Translations under genes and position numbers: made by a program
Assembly (NCBI GenBank): GCA_020634815.1
Contig: JACKBA010000028.1
Location: 1-64,000 of the forward strand
Origin: Caldilineaceae bacterium
GTDB taxonomy: Bacteria; Chloroflexota; Anaerolineae; Caldilineales; Caldilineaceae
Direction: 5' to 3'
DNA: 64,000 nt
Part shown: piece after piece, positions 19,337 to 26,966 of the stretch
How the letters are laid out: each line of letters opens with the position of its first letter
How positions within the stretch are numbered: the first letter of the stretch is position 1
The notes under the pieces: generated by a model
Databases searched by the model: none
Seen by the model: the letters and a program-made list of their open reading frames with translations, nothing else
Told to the model about the DNA's origin: nothing

Positions 19337-20425
19337 TCACGGCTGGTAGCCGGTGGTGAGGCTCCCGTCGGCAAGACCGGCGGCGATCTCATCCAGCTTG
19401 TCCTTGACTTCCTGCGGAATCTTCTCATCGAAGTCGTGGAAGGGGGCCAGGCCCGCGCCGCCGAAGTAGTTGCCGGCAGTCATCGTGCCGTCGGCTGCGT
19501 AGGTGTTGATGAGTTCGATGGTCGCCGGGGTGATCAGCTTCATCGCGCTGGAAACCAGGCACGGGTGCGCGGCCGGCAGCGTCTCCCACTGGTCCGTGTC
19601 GACGCCGATGCAGAAGACATCGGTGCCGGCGCCGGGGGCGGAAGCCACTTCCTGAAGCGCGCCGTTACCGGTCTGGCCGCCGGCGCCGAAGATGACGTCA
19701 GCCTTCTGGTCGAGCGCCTGCTTGGCCGTCGCCGCGCCCCACTCGGGGTCGACAAAGGCCTGGGAGATTTCGCCGGGGTGGTAGGTCGAAATCAGATTGA
19801 TGTCCGGGTTGATGTACTTGGCGCCCAGTTCATAGCCTTCCTTGAAGGCGACAACCGGCGGGACCAGGTCGGTGCCGAGCACGGCCGCGATCGTGCCGCT
19901 CTTGCTGAGTTGGGCAGCCAGCGCGCCGGCCAGGAAACCCGACTGATCCTCGTTGAAGACCAGACCCGTGACGTTGGCGATCGGCTCGCCCTGGAACTGG
20001 TCGACGCCGATGAAGTAGATGTCCGGGTTCTCGGCTGCGGCCTTGGCGGTCGCCTCGCCCATGGCAAAACCAACCGTCACGATGACGTTGAAGCCGGCAT
20101 CGATGAACTGCTGGATGTTGTCAGCGTAGTCCTTGGAGTCCTGCGTCTCGATGTACTTGTAGCCTTCGCCCTCGGTCAGGCCCAGGGCCGTGGCTGCCTG
20201 CACGACGCCTTCCCATGCCGATTGGTTGAAGCTGCGGTCGTTGACGCGGCCCACATCGGTGACCAGGCCAATCTTGATGTCGCTGGCCGGGGCAGCGGCT
20301 TCGCCGGCAGCACCGGCGTCTGCGGCGGGCTGAGCCGGAGCCGCGGGCACCGCCGTACAGGCAGAAAGCACCATAGCCAGTACGAGCAGCATGGAAAACA
20401 CAACTGCAAATCGTTTGTTCTGCAT
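19337..20425 (-). CDS. BMP-family ABC transporter substrate-binding lipoprotein
   Basis: 362 residues. A signal peptide with lipobox (MLLVLAMVLSACTAVP, lipidated Cys near 23) is followed by a Pro/Ala-rich linker. The periplasmic-binding fold begins IKIGLVTDVGRVNDRSFNQS, the characteristic opening of the BMP (Med/PnrA-type) family, which binds nucleosides or related ligands. Other family segments are FIDAGFNVIVTVGFAMGEAT, YFIGVDQFQ and VIFGAGGQTGNGALQE. ATG 20425 is preceded by AGGAGGA. It is the first gene of the importer operon; the ligand is not determinable from the sequence. Confidence 0.95.
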   Translation of the reverse strand: MQNKRFAVVFSMLLVLAMVLSACTAVPAAPAQPAADAGAAGEAAAPASDIKIGLVTDVGRVNDRSFNQSAWEGVVQAATALGLTEGEGYKYIETQDSKDYADNIQQFIDAGFNVIVTVGFAMGEATAKAAAENPDIYFIGVDQFQGEPIANVTGLVFNEDQSGFLAGALAAQLSKSGTIAAVLGTDLVPPVVAFKEGYELGAKYINPDINLISTYHPGEISQAFVDPEWGAATAKQALDQKADVIFGAGGQTGNGALQEVASAPGAGTDVFCIGVDTDQWETLPAAHPCLVSSAMKLITPATIELINTYAADGTMTAGNYFGGAGLAPFHDFDEKIPQEVKDKLDEIAAGLADGSLTTGYQP

Positions 20426-20572
20426 ACCTTGAATCCTCCTACGGATCTTTCGAAGGGAAAACTTTTGAAAACGACCGCTCGATAATTCAGCAACGACGGA
20501 TATGTGGGGTCCTTCCGGCCGGCGCCATCTCGGATAGAACGCCGAAACGTGACAGGCCGAAACGTTGCTGTT

Positions 20573-20600
20573 ATTATAGCGGAACCTGTGCACCGAGCAA
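20573..20600 (-). promoter_or_regulatory. promoter of the BMP transporter operon
   Basis: On the minus strand a perfect -10 TATAAT (complement of 20573-20578) is spaced 16 nt from TTGCTC (complement of 20595-20600), a weak -35. The predicted start lies about 140 nt before the binding-protein ATG. The hyuA-like gene diverges from the other side, with its ATG only 37 nt away. Confidence 0.6.
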
Positions 20601-20636
20601 ACCAGAACGAATGGGTTACGTGGCAACCTGGCGGAC

Positions 20637-22736
20637 ATGACTCACCCTACCCTTGTTGGCATTGACGTCGGCGGCACGTTCACCGATTTCGTCGTCTGGC
20701 GCGACGGCCAACTGACCATCCACAAGATCCCGACCACACCCGGCGACCAGAGCCGTGCCATCCTGGCAGGGCTGCACGAAATCGGCCTGTTGGCCGGCGA
20801 CGGCGCCCCGGCCGGCCGGCTGGTCATCGCCCACGGCATGACCGTGGCGACCAACGCCCTGCTCGAGCGACGCGGGGCGCGCACGGCGCTGCTGACCACC
20901 GCCGGCTTTGGCGACGTGCTGACCATCGGGCGGCAGAATCGCCCCCATCTCTATCGTTTGCATCAGGAGCGCCCGCCGGCACTGGTAGATGATGCCCACC
21001 GGCTGGAGATCGACGAACGCCTTGACCACACCGGCGCCGTGTTGACGCCGCTGGACGAAGGCGCCCTCTCCGCCCTGGCCGGCACTCTCGCAGCCGATGC
21101 CATCGAAAGCCTTGCCATTGTTTTTCTCTTTTCCTACCGCAACCCGGCGCACGAACGCCGCGCCGCCGATGTGCTCCGCCACGCACTGCCCGACCTGCCG
21201 CTCTCGCTGAGCAGCGATATCCTGCCCGAGTACCGCGAATTCGAACGCACCTCGACCACCGTCATCAACGCCTATGTCCAGCCATTGGTAGCGCGCTACC
21301 TGGCCCGGCTGGAAGGAGCGTTGGCACGGGAAGCCGCCACGCCTGGCGGGGACGCACCGCCCGTGCGCATCATGCAGTCGAACGGCGGGGTAATCGGCCT
21401 GCACCAGGCGGCGGACCAGGCGGCGCGCGTCGTGCTGAGCGGGCCAGCCGGCGGTGTCGTCGGCGCCTTCGCCATGGCGGAGCAGGCGCTTGCCTTGCAG
21501 GATGCTGTCGCTGCCCAGGCGGCGGCCGTCAATCTCATCACCTTCGACATGGGCGGTACCAGCACCGACGTAGCGCTCTGTCCCGGCACCATCCCGACCA
21601 CCGCCGAGAGCACGATCACCGACCTGCCGCTGCGCCTGCCGGTCATCGACATCCACACCGTGGGCGCCGGCGGCGGCAGTATCGCCTTTGTCGACACGGG
21701 CGGCGCGCTCCAGGTCGGCCCGCAGAGCGCCGGCGCGGTGCCGGGGCCGGCCTGCTATGGTCGTGGCGGCACGCAACCTACCGTCACCGACGCCAACCTC
21801 GTCCTCGGCCGGCTCGACGCCGGTGGCTTTCTGGGCGGCAGCGGCCAGGTCCGGCTGGATGAGGCCGCGGCCCGGCGAGCGGTGGGCGACCTCGGCGCCC
21901 GACTTGGGCTGGATGCAGAGGCGACGGCGCTGGGCATCGTGCGCGTGGCCAACGCAACCATGGAGCGCGCATTGCGCCGCGTCTCGGTCGAACGAGGGCA
22001 CGATCCGCGCCTCTTCACACTCCTGCCCTTTGGCGGCGCCGGCCCGCTGCACGCCTGCGATCTGGCGGCAGCGCTCGGCGTCACGCGCATTCTCTGCCCG
22101 CCCATTCCCGGCGTGCTCAGCGCGTACGGCATGTTGATGGCGGATGTGACCAGCGAGACGTCAGCCGCCCTGCTGGCCACGGCCGGCGACCTGGTACGCG
22201 ACCAATCGACGCTGGCCGGCGTATTGGCAGAGATGGAGTCACGCGTACTGGAGGTACTGGCCCGCGAGGAAGTTACCGGTCGCTCGCTGCACGCCGCAGT
22301 AGACATGCGCTATCGTGGCCAGAGCTACGAGTTGACGGTACCGCTGACACTGCCGCTGGCGGCCGAGTCGGTGACGCAGGCAACAGCGGATTTCCACGCC
22401 ATGCATGCACAGCGGTACGGTTATGCCATGGAACACGAAACGGTGGAAGTCGTCACAGTGCGGCTGCGGGCAACGGCGCCTGGCGCCAGGCCGGCGCTGC
22501 CGGTGCATGCGCCGCCGAAAAATCCAGAACGCGCGCCGGCGCCGATTCGCTCGAAGGCTGTCTGGTTCGCACCCGACGGTTCCGTGAACACGCCATGTTA
22601 TGCGCGCAGCGACCTGCGCCCGGGCCATCGTCTGGCCGGACCGGCCATTGTCCTGCAATATGACACGACGGTGGTTGTGGCGCCCGGCTGGGCGGTCGAG
22701 GTGGATCCGGCGCTCAATTTGTGGCTCGTGCGCTAG
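20637..22736 (+). CDS. hydantoinase/oxoprolinase subunit A (HyuA family)
   Basis: 699 residues, the usual length of HyuA. It is an ATP-dependent enzyme family that opens hydantoin or 5-oxoproline rings. The N-terminal actin-like phosphate motif is GIDVGGTFTDFVVW; other family motifs are GRQNRPHLY, the central FDMGGTSTDVAL (near residue 305) and HTVGAGGGSIAF, then LLPFGGAGPLHA. HyuA normally works with a HyuB subunit encoded next to it; none is present on either side. It diverges from the BMP importer and precedes a small membrane-protein gene. Confidence 0.92.
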   Translation: MTHPTLVGIDVGGTFTDFVVWRDGQLTIHKIPTTPGDQSRAILAGLHEIGLLAGDGAPAGRLVIAHGMTVATNALLERRGARTALLTTAGFGDVLTIGRQNRPHLYRLHQERPPALVDDAHRLEIDERLDHTGAVLTPLDEGALSALAGTLAADAIESLAIVFLFSYRNPAHERRAADVLRHALPDLPLSLSSDILPEYREFERTSTTVINAYVQPLVARYLARLEGALAREAATPGGDAPPVRIMQSNGGVIGLHQAADQAARVVLSGPAGGVVGAFAMAEQALALQDAVAAQAAAVNLITFDMGGTSTDVALCPGTIPTTAESTITDLPLRLPVIDIHTVGAGGGSIAFVDTGGALQVGPQSAGAVPGPACYGRGGTQPTVTDANLVLGRLDAGGFLGGSGQVRLDEAAARRAVGDLGARLGLDAEATALGIVRVANATMERALRRVSVERGHDPRLFTLLPFGGAGPLHACDLAAALGVTRILCPPIPGVLSAYGMLMADVTSETSAALLATAGDLVRDQSTLAGVLAEMESRVLEVLAREEVTGRSLHAAVDMRYRGQSYELTVPLTLPLAAESVTQATADFHAMHAQRYGYAMEHETVEVVTVRLRATAPGARPALPVHAPPKNPERAPAPIRSKAVWFAPDGSVNTPCYARSDLRPGHRLAGPAIVLQYDTTVVVAPGWAVEVDPALNLWLVR

Positions 22737-22781
22737 ACCCGGTGCAGCCGCGTGCTGCGCCCAAGAAAGGGGATCAATTCT

Positions 22782-23135
22782 ATGCTTCGTTCAATTCTGC
22801 TTCGCTGGATCGTCCTGACGATGGCCGTCGCCTTTACCAGTTGGCTGCTGCCCGGCATCCAAGTGAGCAGCGATTTCGTCGCACTCCTCATGGTTTCGGC
22901 TGTACTGGGTTTTCTGCTCGCCATCCTGAAGCCGATCCTGATGTTGCTAACGTGCCCACTGGTGGTGCTGACACTCGGTCTTTTCACCCTGGTGATAAAT
23001 ACCTCGCTGCTTTACGTCACTCAAGCACTGACCAATGGAAAATTTCACATCGACAACTTCTTGTGGGCGTTGCTGGCCAGCATCATCATCGGCGTCGTTT
23101 CCATGATCCTGAACGGCATCCTCGGCGAGGATTAA
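22782..23135 (+). CDS. small four-helix membrane protein (4-TMS phage-holin superfamily, PF04020-like)
   Basis: 117 residues with four hydrophobic segments: WIVLTMAVAFTSWLLPGI, FVALLMVSAVLGFLLAIL, the one starting LLTCPLVVLTLGLFTLVINT, and LWALLASIIIGVVSMILNG. The conserved KPIL(M)LLTCPL turn is typical of the widespread YvlD/holin-4 family, which in most bacteria is chromosomal and not phage-borne; the function is poorly known. ATG 22782 has AAGGGGA upstream. It is 45 bp after hyuA and converges on the amidohydrolase gene. Confidence 0.88.
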   Translation: MLRSILLRWIVLTMAVAFTSWLLPGIQVSSDFVALLMVSAVLGFLLAILKPILMLLTCPLVVLTLGLFTLVINTSLLYVTQALTNGKFHIDNFLWALLASIIIGVVSMILNGILGED

Positions 23136-23142
23136 CCCGGTA

Positions 23143-24579
23143 CTACAGGTATCCGTCACGCATGGGCTGAAGCAACGCCATGTCCAGGTGAACCGGGTCG
23201 CGCTTGACCGCAGCGGCCACTTCCTCGGCGCGCTCCTGAACTTCGGCGCGCACGGCGGCTTCGTCGATGGCGGCGACCTGCCCGCCGCGCACCAGAATGC
23301 GCCCATCGACCATCACCAGCGCCACCTCGCGCCCGGTTGCGCCATAGACCAGGTTTGGCACGATGTTGCGGATCGGCTCGGCCAGTATCGGCATGAGATT
23401 GGGCGCACTCAGATCGACGAGAATGAGGTCGGCCTTCTTGCCGGCTTCGATCGACCCAATCTCATCGCCCAGGCCGATGGCTCGCGCACCCTCGATGGTG
23501 GCCATGCGCAGGACTTCCCACGCCGGCATGACCGTTGGGTCACGGAACTTGATCTTGTTGAAGAGCGCGGTGAGCTTCATCTCGTTGAAGATGTTGTGAC
23601 AGTTGTTGCCGGCCGCCTGGTCGGAACCCAGTGCAACCGGCCCGCCTGCCGTGCGGAACTCGGCCGCCGGCGGCACGATGCCGTCGATGATGCCGATGCT
23701 GCCCGAACAGAGCACCATATGCGCTCCGCTATAGGCAATGGCTACAGTTTCATCCTCGGTCGCCTCGGTGAGATGCACCGCCAGCAGTTGCTCGTCGAGA
23801 TAGCCGATCTGCTCCAGGAAGGCCGGCGTTCGCTTGCCGTAACGCTTGAGCATCTGGTCGATCTCACGGTCGCCCTGGGCCACGTGCATGTGCAGCATGA
23901 GTCCCTCGGAAGCAGCCAGGCGCTTGACGTGGCGCAGTTGCTCCAGCGTAAGCATGTCGGCGCCCTGCGGCCCGTACATGACGGTGATGCGTCCATCGGC
24001 GGCGCCGTGCCACTCGGCGGCAAAGGCGACCGCATCGCGGATGCTGCGCTCGCCCACTTCGTCGCTCAACGGGTAGAGATCGCCCACGCTCCAGCCGGCC
24101 ATCCCGCCCGGCGGCAGCGCGTTGATGGTGGGCGTCAGCACGGCGCGCACGCCGGCCGCGGCGAAGATGTCGGCCCACCCCTCGATGGGCGTGGCATAGT
24201 CGCCCAGGGTCGTCGTACCCGCCTTGAGCGCCTCCAGCAAGGCCAGCCAGGTGCCGGCCAGCGCCGCATCGCGATGAAGGTGGCGTGCGTAGGGCGCCAA
24301 GCCCTTCTGCATCCAGTGCGCCACATCCTGTGCCACCCCGCGCACGACCGCCCATGGCGTGTGCATGTGAGCATCGATGAGACCGGGGAGAAGGGCGTGG
24401 TTGGTGGCGTCGATGCGTTCGGCCGGGTCGTAGCGCGCAGCGAGCGCGGCGGTGCTGCCGGCGTCGACGATGCGATTGCCGCGCACGGCAACGGCGCCAT
24501 CCGGCTGGTAACCGACGCCATTGCCCTCCATCGTGAAGAGGTGGGCATGGACAAAGAGGGTATCGACTGGTTCCGTCAT
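23143..24579 (-). CDS. amidohydrolase (chlorohydrolase/MtaD-like deaminase)
   Basis: 478 residues of the metal-dependent amidohydrolase superfamily, subtype that deaminates or dechlorinates N-heterocycles (TrzN/AtzB, MtaD/SAH deaminase, guanine deaminase). Metal ligands are visible: DAHMHTPW (near residue 70), LHMHVAQG (near 230), AVHLTEA (near 268) and the Asp in LGSDQAAG (near 318). The C-terminus IGSIEAGKKADLILVDL is typical. With the adjacent BMP importer and HyuA it suggests salvage or breakdown of purine-like or hydantoin-like rings; the substrate is unproven. Confidence 0.88.
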   Translation of the reverse strand: MTEPVDTLFVHAHLFTMEGNGVGYQPDGAVAVRGNRIVDAGSTAALAARYDPAERIDATNHALLPGLIDAHMHTPWAVVRGVAQDVAHWMQKGLAPYARHLHRDAALAGTWLALLEALKAGTTTLGDYATPIEGWADIFAAAGVRAVLTPTINALPPGGMAGWSVGDLYPLSDEVGERSIRDAVAFAAEWHGAADGRITVMYGPQGADMLTLEQLRHVKRLAASEGLMLHMHVAQGDREIDQMLKRYGKRTPAFLEQIGYLDEQLLAVHLTEATEDETVAIAYSGAHMVLCSGSIGIIDGIVPPAAEFRTAGGPVALGSDQAAGNNCHNIFNEMKLTALFNKIKFRDPTVMPAWEVLRMATIEGARAIGLGDEIGSIEAGKKADLILVDLSAPNLMPILAEPIRNIVPNLVYGATGREVALVMVDGRILVRGGQVAAIDEAAVRAEVQERAEEVAAAVKRDPVHLDMALLQPMRDGYL

Positions 24580-24711
24580 GGCATCCTCTCAACGCTTGGC
24601 GTGTTCAACGCGTTCTGGACAACGCACAAAAAAGGGGCAGTCAGGGGCACCGTCCGCTTGCGGCTCGGCGCATCTCCTGCTGCCCTCTCTATTCGGCTAC
24701 GAGCCGATCTG

Positions 24712-25107
24712 CTACTGGTAAGGCGCCGGCTCATTGGCAAAGCCGCCCGCGTACGGCGGACTCTGCGGCTCGACCTGGCTATCCTGGTGCATCTTGAGCA
24801 GGAGCGCTGCGGTGAGGCGAGTATTTTCCTCGACAGCGATCTGCAACAAGATAATCTCGCCCATGGCATAGAGCATCACGAAATAGAGCAGACCGCCCAA
24901 CAGGACGAGGAGTCCGGCGATGATGGCACTCGTCCCGCTGCCAATGAAACTGGCGTACGGGCCGAAGAAATCGCCAAGGGAACCCATCTGCGGCAAAAGC
25001 ACGATGCCGATGGCAGACAGGATGGACAGGATCAGGCTGATCCAGGCAAAGACCTTGAGCAGCGTGCCCATGAAACGCAAGACGTCGAATCGCTTGGGGA
25101 CGGTCAT
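24712..25107 (-). CDS. small membrane protein, DUF4282-like, function unknown
   Basis: 131 residues. An initial amphipathic stretch RFDVLRFMGTLLKVFAW runs into two membrane helices (residues 12-36 and 51-77, the second GTSAIIAGLLVLLGGLLYFV). A helical segment IAVEENTRLTAALLLKM and a Pro-rich tail follow. ATG 25107 has GGAGGAAA upstream. The size and two-helix layout resemble small DUF4282-type membrane proteins, but I do not assign a function. It is located between the amidohydrolase and fmdB on the same strand. Confidence 0.7.
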   Translation of the reverse strand: MTVPKRFDVLRFMGTLLKVFAWISLILSILSAIGIVLLPQMGSLGDFFGPYASFIGSGTSAIIAGLLVLLGGLLYFVMLYAMGEIILLQIAVEENTRLTAALLLKMHQDSQVEPQSPPYAGGFANEPAPYQ

Positions 25108-25332
25108 GATACTAGGTTTCCTCCGTGCGCATGCTGGTTTCGTTTTGTTGCGTAATGCCTGGCGTCCCGAATCCGGCATGGACGCCCGTATCGCACTCGA
25201 TTGGCAATCATTCTACACGAAAAGGGAAATGCTGCGAAGCATCCAAATTCGTGCAATATTCCTGCGGCACAACGGCGAGCCCGGCGCCACGTCCAAGCCG
25301 GGGTATCGGCAACTTCCCAGCCAGCGACAATG

Positions 25333-25360
25333 AAAACGCCCGCCTGAGCAGGGCGGGCGT
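25333..25360 (-). terminator. intrinsic terminator of fmdB
   Basis: ACGCCCGCC and GGCGGGCGT form a GC-rich stem with a 7-nt loop; on the minus strand the stem is followed by TTTT (25333-25336 complemented). It lies 30 nt after the FmdB-family stop codon. Confidence 0.8.
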
Positions 25361-25389
25361 CGCTCGGAATGCCTGTAGGGGAGGCGGGT

Positions 25390-25710
25390 TCACTCGCTCT
25401 TGGCGGCCGGCGCCTCGCTGGGCTTCTCCGCAGCCTTGCTTTCGGCCGGAGCAGAACTCTCGGCCGTCTCCTTCTTCTCGCTCTTCTCGCCGCCCTCGTC
25501 CGTTCGTCCATTGGCCGACGCCTTGGACGAGGATTTGCTGTCGGTGATATACCAGCCGCTGCCCTTGAAATGGATGGCGGGCGGGCTGATGCGCCGCCGT
25601 ACATGCATACCCTGGCAATTGGGGCAGGACGGTGTGCTGCTATCAGAAAATGACTGAATCTTCTCGAAATCGTGGCCACAGTCGTGGCAGACAAATTCAT
25701 AGATCGGCAT
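25390..25710 (-). CDS. FmdB-family zinc-ribbon protein
   Basis: 106 residues. The N-terminal zinc ribbon MPIYEFVCHDCGHDFEKIQ with a second pair in CPNCQG (CxxC-CxxC) is the FmdB/CxxC_CxxC_SSSS regulatory-protein signature. It continues RRISPPAIHFKGSGWYITD, the usual conserved core. The C-terminal half is a low-complexity Lys/Glu/Ala/Ser tail (residues 65-106), presumably disordered. Proposed regulatory roles for the family rest on old genetic context and are weak. It is monocistronic, with its own terminator. Confidence 0.93.
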   Translation of the reverse strand: MPIYEFVCHDCGHDFEKIQSFSDSSTPSCPNCQGMHVRRRISPPAIHFKGSGWYITDSKSSSKASANGRTDEGGEKSEKKETAESSAPAESKAAEKPSEAPAAKSE

Positions 25711-25900
25711 ATTTCATCATCCCCACGCAAACTACCGACAGGCGAGCGCCGGACCGGTGGCGGGCTGCTGGTTTGCACGGCCTTGCATCCGGGTCGTATA
25801 CTCCACGCTGAACCCGTACGGTTTGCTCAGCAAGCTTTGAGTATATGCAACACGCGACGGCCTGTCTAATTCCAGAGCAGGGGAATGCACCAAAATCCAC

Positions 25901-26497
25901 ATGAGTAACCGGCCTGAACGTTATATCCAGCTCGCCAACCAATATGAACCCGAAGGCATCCATCTGACGCTGCCCTTTGACGGCACGGCACAATTGCTGC
26001 AGGGATGGGGCGACAATCCGGGCTTTCACGCACAGTTCACATACAACGGCGTGCCCCTCAAGGGACACCCGGGACTTGATTTTCTGTTGCCCGCCGGCAG
26101 TGCCATCCTGGCCGTCGATGCGGGGCGTGTCGTCGAGATTAGCAACGAGCCGGGGGGATTCGGGCGCTATGTCAAGATCGAGCATCGCTGGGGCGAGAGC
26201 CTTTACGCACACATGGGGGATCTGAGCGTGGAGTCTGGGCAGCGTGTAGAACGCGGACGCAAACTCGGCAGCACGGAACTGTTGCCGCGCAAATACCCAC
26301 CGCACCTGCACTTTGGGATTCGGCTGGCGCCCTATAACCGTCTGGATGGCTGGGGCGGCTTCGCAGATCCTCTTCCGTTTCTCTACATGCCGGAACCTCT
26401 CCCGCCCGTGTCCGGCGATACTGAAACTGGCATATCTGCGGAAGAGACGGGCTTGCCGGCCATGCTTCAGGAGCGTTCTGGAATTCGAAGACCTTGA
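25901..26497 (+). CDS. M23-family (LytM-like) metallopeptidase
   Basis: 198 residues. The lysostaphin-type fold has zinc ligands in GHPGLDFLLPAG (H and D), YAHMGDL and PHLHFGI (HxH), with PAGSAILAVDAGRVVEI between. This gives a complete H-D-H set for a peptidoglycan endopeptidase. There is no signal peptide or membrane helix at the N-terminus (SNRPERYIQLANQYEPEG), unusual for a cell-wall enzyme; it may be exported another way or act on a different substrate. It diverges from fmdB. Confidence 0.85.
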   Translation: MSNRPERYIQLANQYEPEGIHLTLPFDGTAQLLQGWGDNPGFHAQFTYNGVPLKGHPGLDFLLPAGSAILAVDAGRVVEISNEPGGFGRYVKIEHRWGESLYAHMGDLSVESGQRVERGRKLGSTELLPRKYPPHLHFGIRLAPYNRLDGWGGFADPLPFLYMPEPLPPVSGDTETGISAEETGLPAMLQERSGIRRP

Positions 26498-26966
26498 GAT
26501 ATCCTCGAATCTTTGGAGAATTTGTATAGCCGTATTGGTAGATGTGTGGACAACGCTCAGAAGTGTTCTCAGGATTTCCCAGTGCCCACTAGATATAGGG
26601 TTGAATCCTTGTCAATCCACCGTGGAAGGATGATTCAGCAGATTTTAACCGTCTGGCAGCGCGGGGATAAGGCGGGGAGAAGGTGGAACAACTCTGCGGC
26701 GGCGTGTTTAGTCACGTGGCGTGCTCTGCTGCATCTAGTGCCTGATCCCTTCCTTGCCCACAAGCCTGGGGATGAGAGGAATGATGCAGAGATCGGTTAT
26801 CCGGGCATCTGTGCACATTCCGTCGCGCCGTTATCCACGGGTTTTCTACAAAGCTTACCTTACTGACCCGATAAGAATCAGCCAAAAGGCTGTTTGATTC
26901 CCACAAATATATAGTACAATATCCAGAAATGTAGATAATAGTTGTTTGTGTGCGGTCTTTGGAGTC
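26498..26966. other. 469-bp intergenic region upstream of the PAS/GAF kinase
   Basis: No credible gene. The region is less GC-rich than its surroundings and contains several DnaA-box-like 9-mers: TGTGGACAA near 26546, GGGGATAA near 26662, TTATCCGGG near 26798 and TTATCCACG near 26831. The 3' end has an interrupted dyad (GAATCAGCC-AAAA-GGCTG with TTGATTC, 26875-26900) and an AT-rich promoter-like stretch. There is no dnaA or dnaN nearby, so an origin call is not warranted. Confidence 0.4.
26894..26920 (+). promoter_or_regulatory. probable promoter of kinase-regulator-htrA operon
   Basis: TTGATT (26894-26899) and TACAAT (26915-26920) are separated by a short 15-nt AT-rich spacer. They lie about 45 nt before the kinase ATG, in the only AT-rich segment of the gap. 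The dyad at 26875-26900 overlaps the -35 and could be an operator. Confidence 0.45.

Noticed and set aside
22782..23135. Prophage holin
   Set aside because: The 4-TMS holin-superfamily name is historical; there are no phage genes nearby, and such proteins are widespread chromosomal membrane proteins.
26513..26866. Plus-strand 117-codon frame in the gap before the PAS/GAF kinase
   Set aside because: Composition and lack of any motif or ribosome site look like intergenic sequence; it also covers the DnaA-box-like sites.
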